A stretch of DNA of 49,943 bases from Oscillospiraceae bacterium (lineage in GTDB: Bacteria; Bacillota; Clostridia; Oscillospirales; Oscillospiraceae), in contig JAFQFA010000020.1 in the NCBI GenBank assembly GCA_017398725.1, forward strand, positions 1 through 49,943, given 5' to 3'. The notes below the pieces were generated by a model. It was not told the origin of the DNA and did no database searches. It saw nothing but the letters and a program-made list of their open reading frames with translations. Shown one piece after another: positions 49,881-49,943 of the stretch. The translations under genes and the position numbers were made by a program. How positions within the stretch are numbered: position 1 is the stretch's first letter; every line of letters begins with the position of its first letter.

Positions 49881-49943
49881 ATGTCTGGTAAGAAAGGCAT
49901 GAAAAAGTATCCTATAGAGATACGAGAAGAAGTTGTTATGAGG
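49881..49943 (+). CDS. IS3-family transposase OrfA, N-terminal end only (partial)
   Basis: 21 codons are present before the window ends, starting MSGKKGMKKYPIEIREEVV. The pattern KKYP-x-E-I/F-R-E-x-V-V fits the start of the IS3-family OrfA helix-turn-helix (HTH_28/HTH_Tnp_1-like) that recognises the element's ends. The start codon follows AGGGGG by 7 nt. The remainder, including the frameshift region and OrfB, is outside the window. Confidence 0.65.
   Translation, partial: MSGKKGMKKYPIEIREEVVMR

Larger units (their letters stand above)
49803..49943 (+). mobile_element. Left end of an IS3-family insertion sequence
   Basis: Begins TGAACTGAACCAGTAAAAAC at 49803. This region is an imperfect inverted match to the right end at the start of the window. 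It sits 15 bp after the last polysaccharide gene and runs off the window edge. The first 21 codons of the transposase OrfA are present. Reading the same way as the element at 1-141, it may be another copy of the same IS. Confidence 0.75.

Overview
The window looks like a chromosomal piece of an uncultured gut-type Clostridia, most likely an Oscillospirales relative. This is inference from moderately high GC, AGGAGG-type ribosome sites, frequent TTG starts, a Gram-positive-style surface-protein repertoire and intergenic GTAG...CTAC palindromic repeats. Both edges fall inside an IS3-family insertion sequence: the transposase 3' end is at 1-81 and its 5' end at 49881-49943, in the same orientation and with matching terminal inverted repeats. 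The window may therefore be an assembly contig that broke at two copies of one IS.

Layout. (1) 173-9908: a divergent catabolic locus. Thiolase, 3-hydroxyacyl-CoA dehydrogenase, class III CoA-transferase and an AraC regulator read leftward. A two-subunit class I fumarase/tartrate-dehydratase-type enzyme, an AtuA-family protein, a DUF4387 protein, an AXE1-type esterase and an SGNH/DUF4886 lipoprotein read rightward. Together they suggest conversion of an acylated hydroxy-carboxylic acid to acyl-CoA and then acetyl-CoA; the substrate is unknown. (2) 9917-21770: two surface-protein transcription units, of 658 and 2381 residues. Both are driven by near-identical promoters with long hairpin-rich leaders, and both proteins share a Cys/Trp/His-Tyr-Tyr module that precedes beta-helix repeats. 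A 55-residue peptide follows the first. Between the units lies a REP-associated tyrosine transposase flanked by two 72-bp double-hairpin repeats. (3) 21907-25935: argG, argH and argF on the minus strand under a consensus promoter, with a REP/MITE-like element between argH and argF. (4) 26177-27036: a small YwaF-type membrane-protein gene with its own promoter and terminator.

(5) 27141-49787: a long rightward polysaccharide operon. It contains an initiating phosphoglycosyl transferase, then an unusual amino-acid/amide block (three ATP-grasp proteins, a PLP-dependent D-cysteine-desulfhydrase/ACC-deaminase-type enzyme and an opine-dehydrogenase-type enzyme). Four GT4 glycosyltransferases, a Wzy-type polymerase, a deacetylase-like protein, a pyruvyl transferase, a ferredoxin-like F420-dehydrogenase-beta protein and a Wzx flippase follow. 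Last come nucleotide-sugar genes (uronate epimerase, GHMP kinase, nucleotidyltransferase, UDP-sugar dehydrogenase), a VanZ-like protein and a nucleotidyltransferase-fold protein. The most novel-looking points are the ATP-grasp/PLP/opine block, the shared promoter plus shared domain of the two surface proteins, and the transposase with its repeat family.
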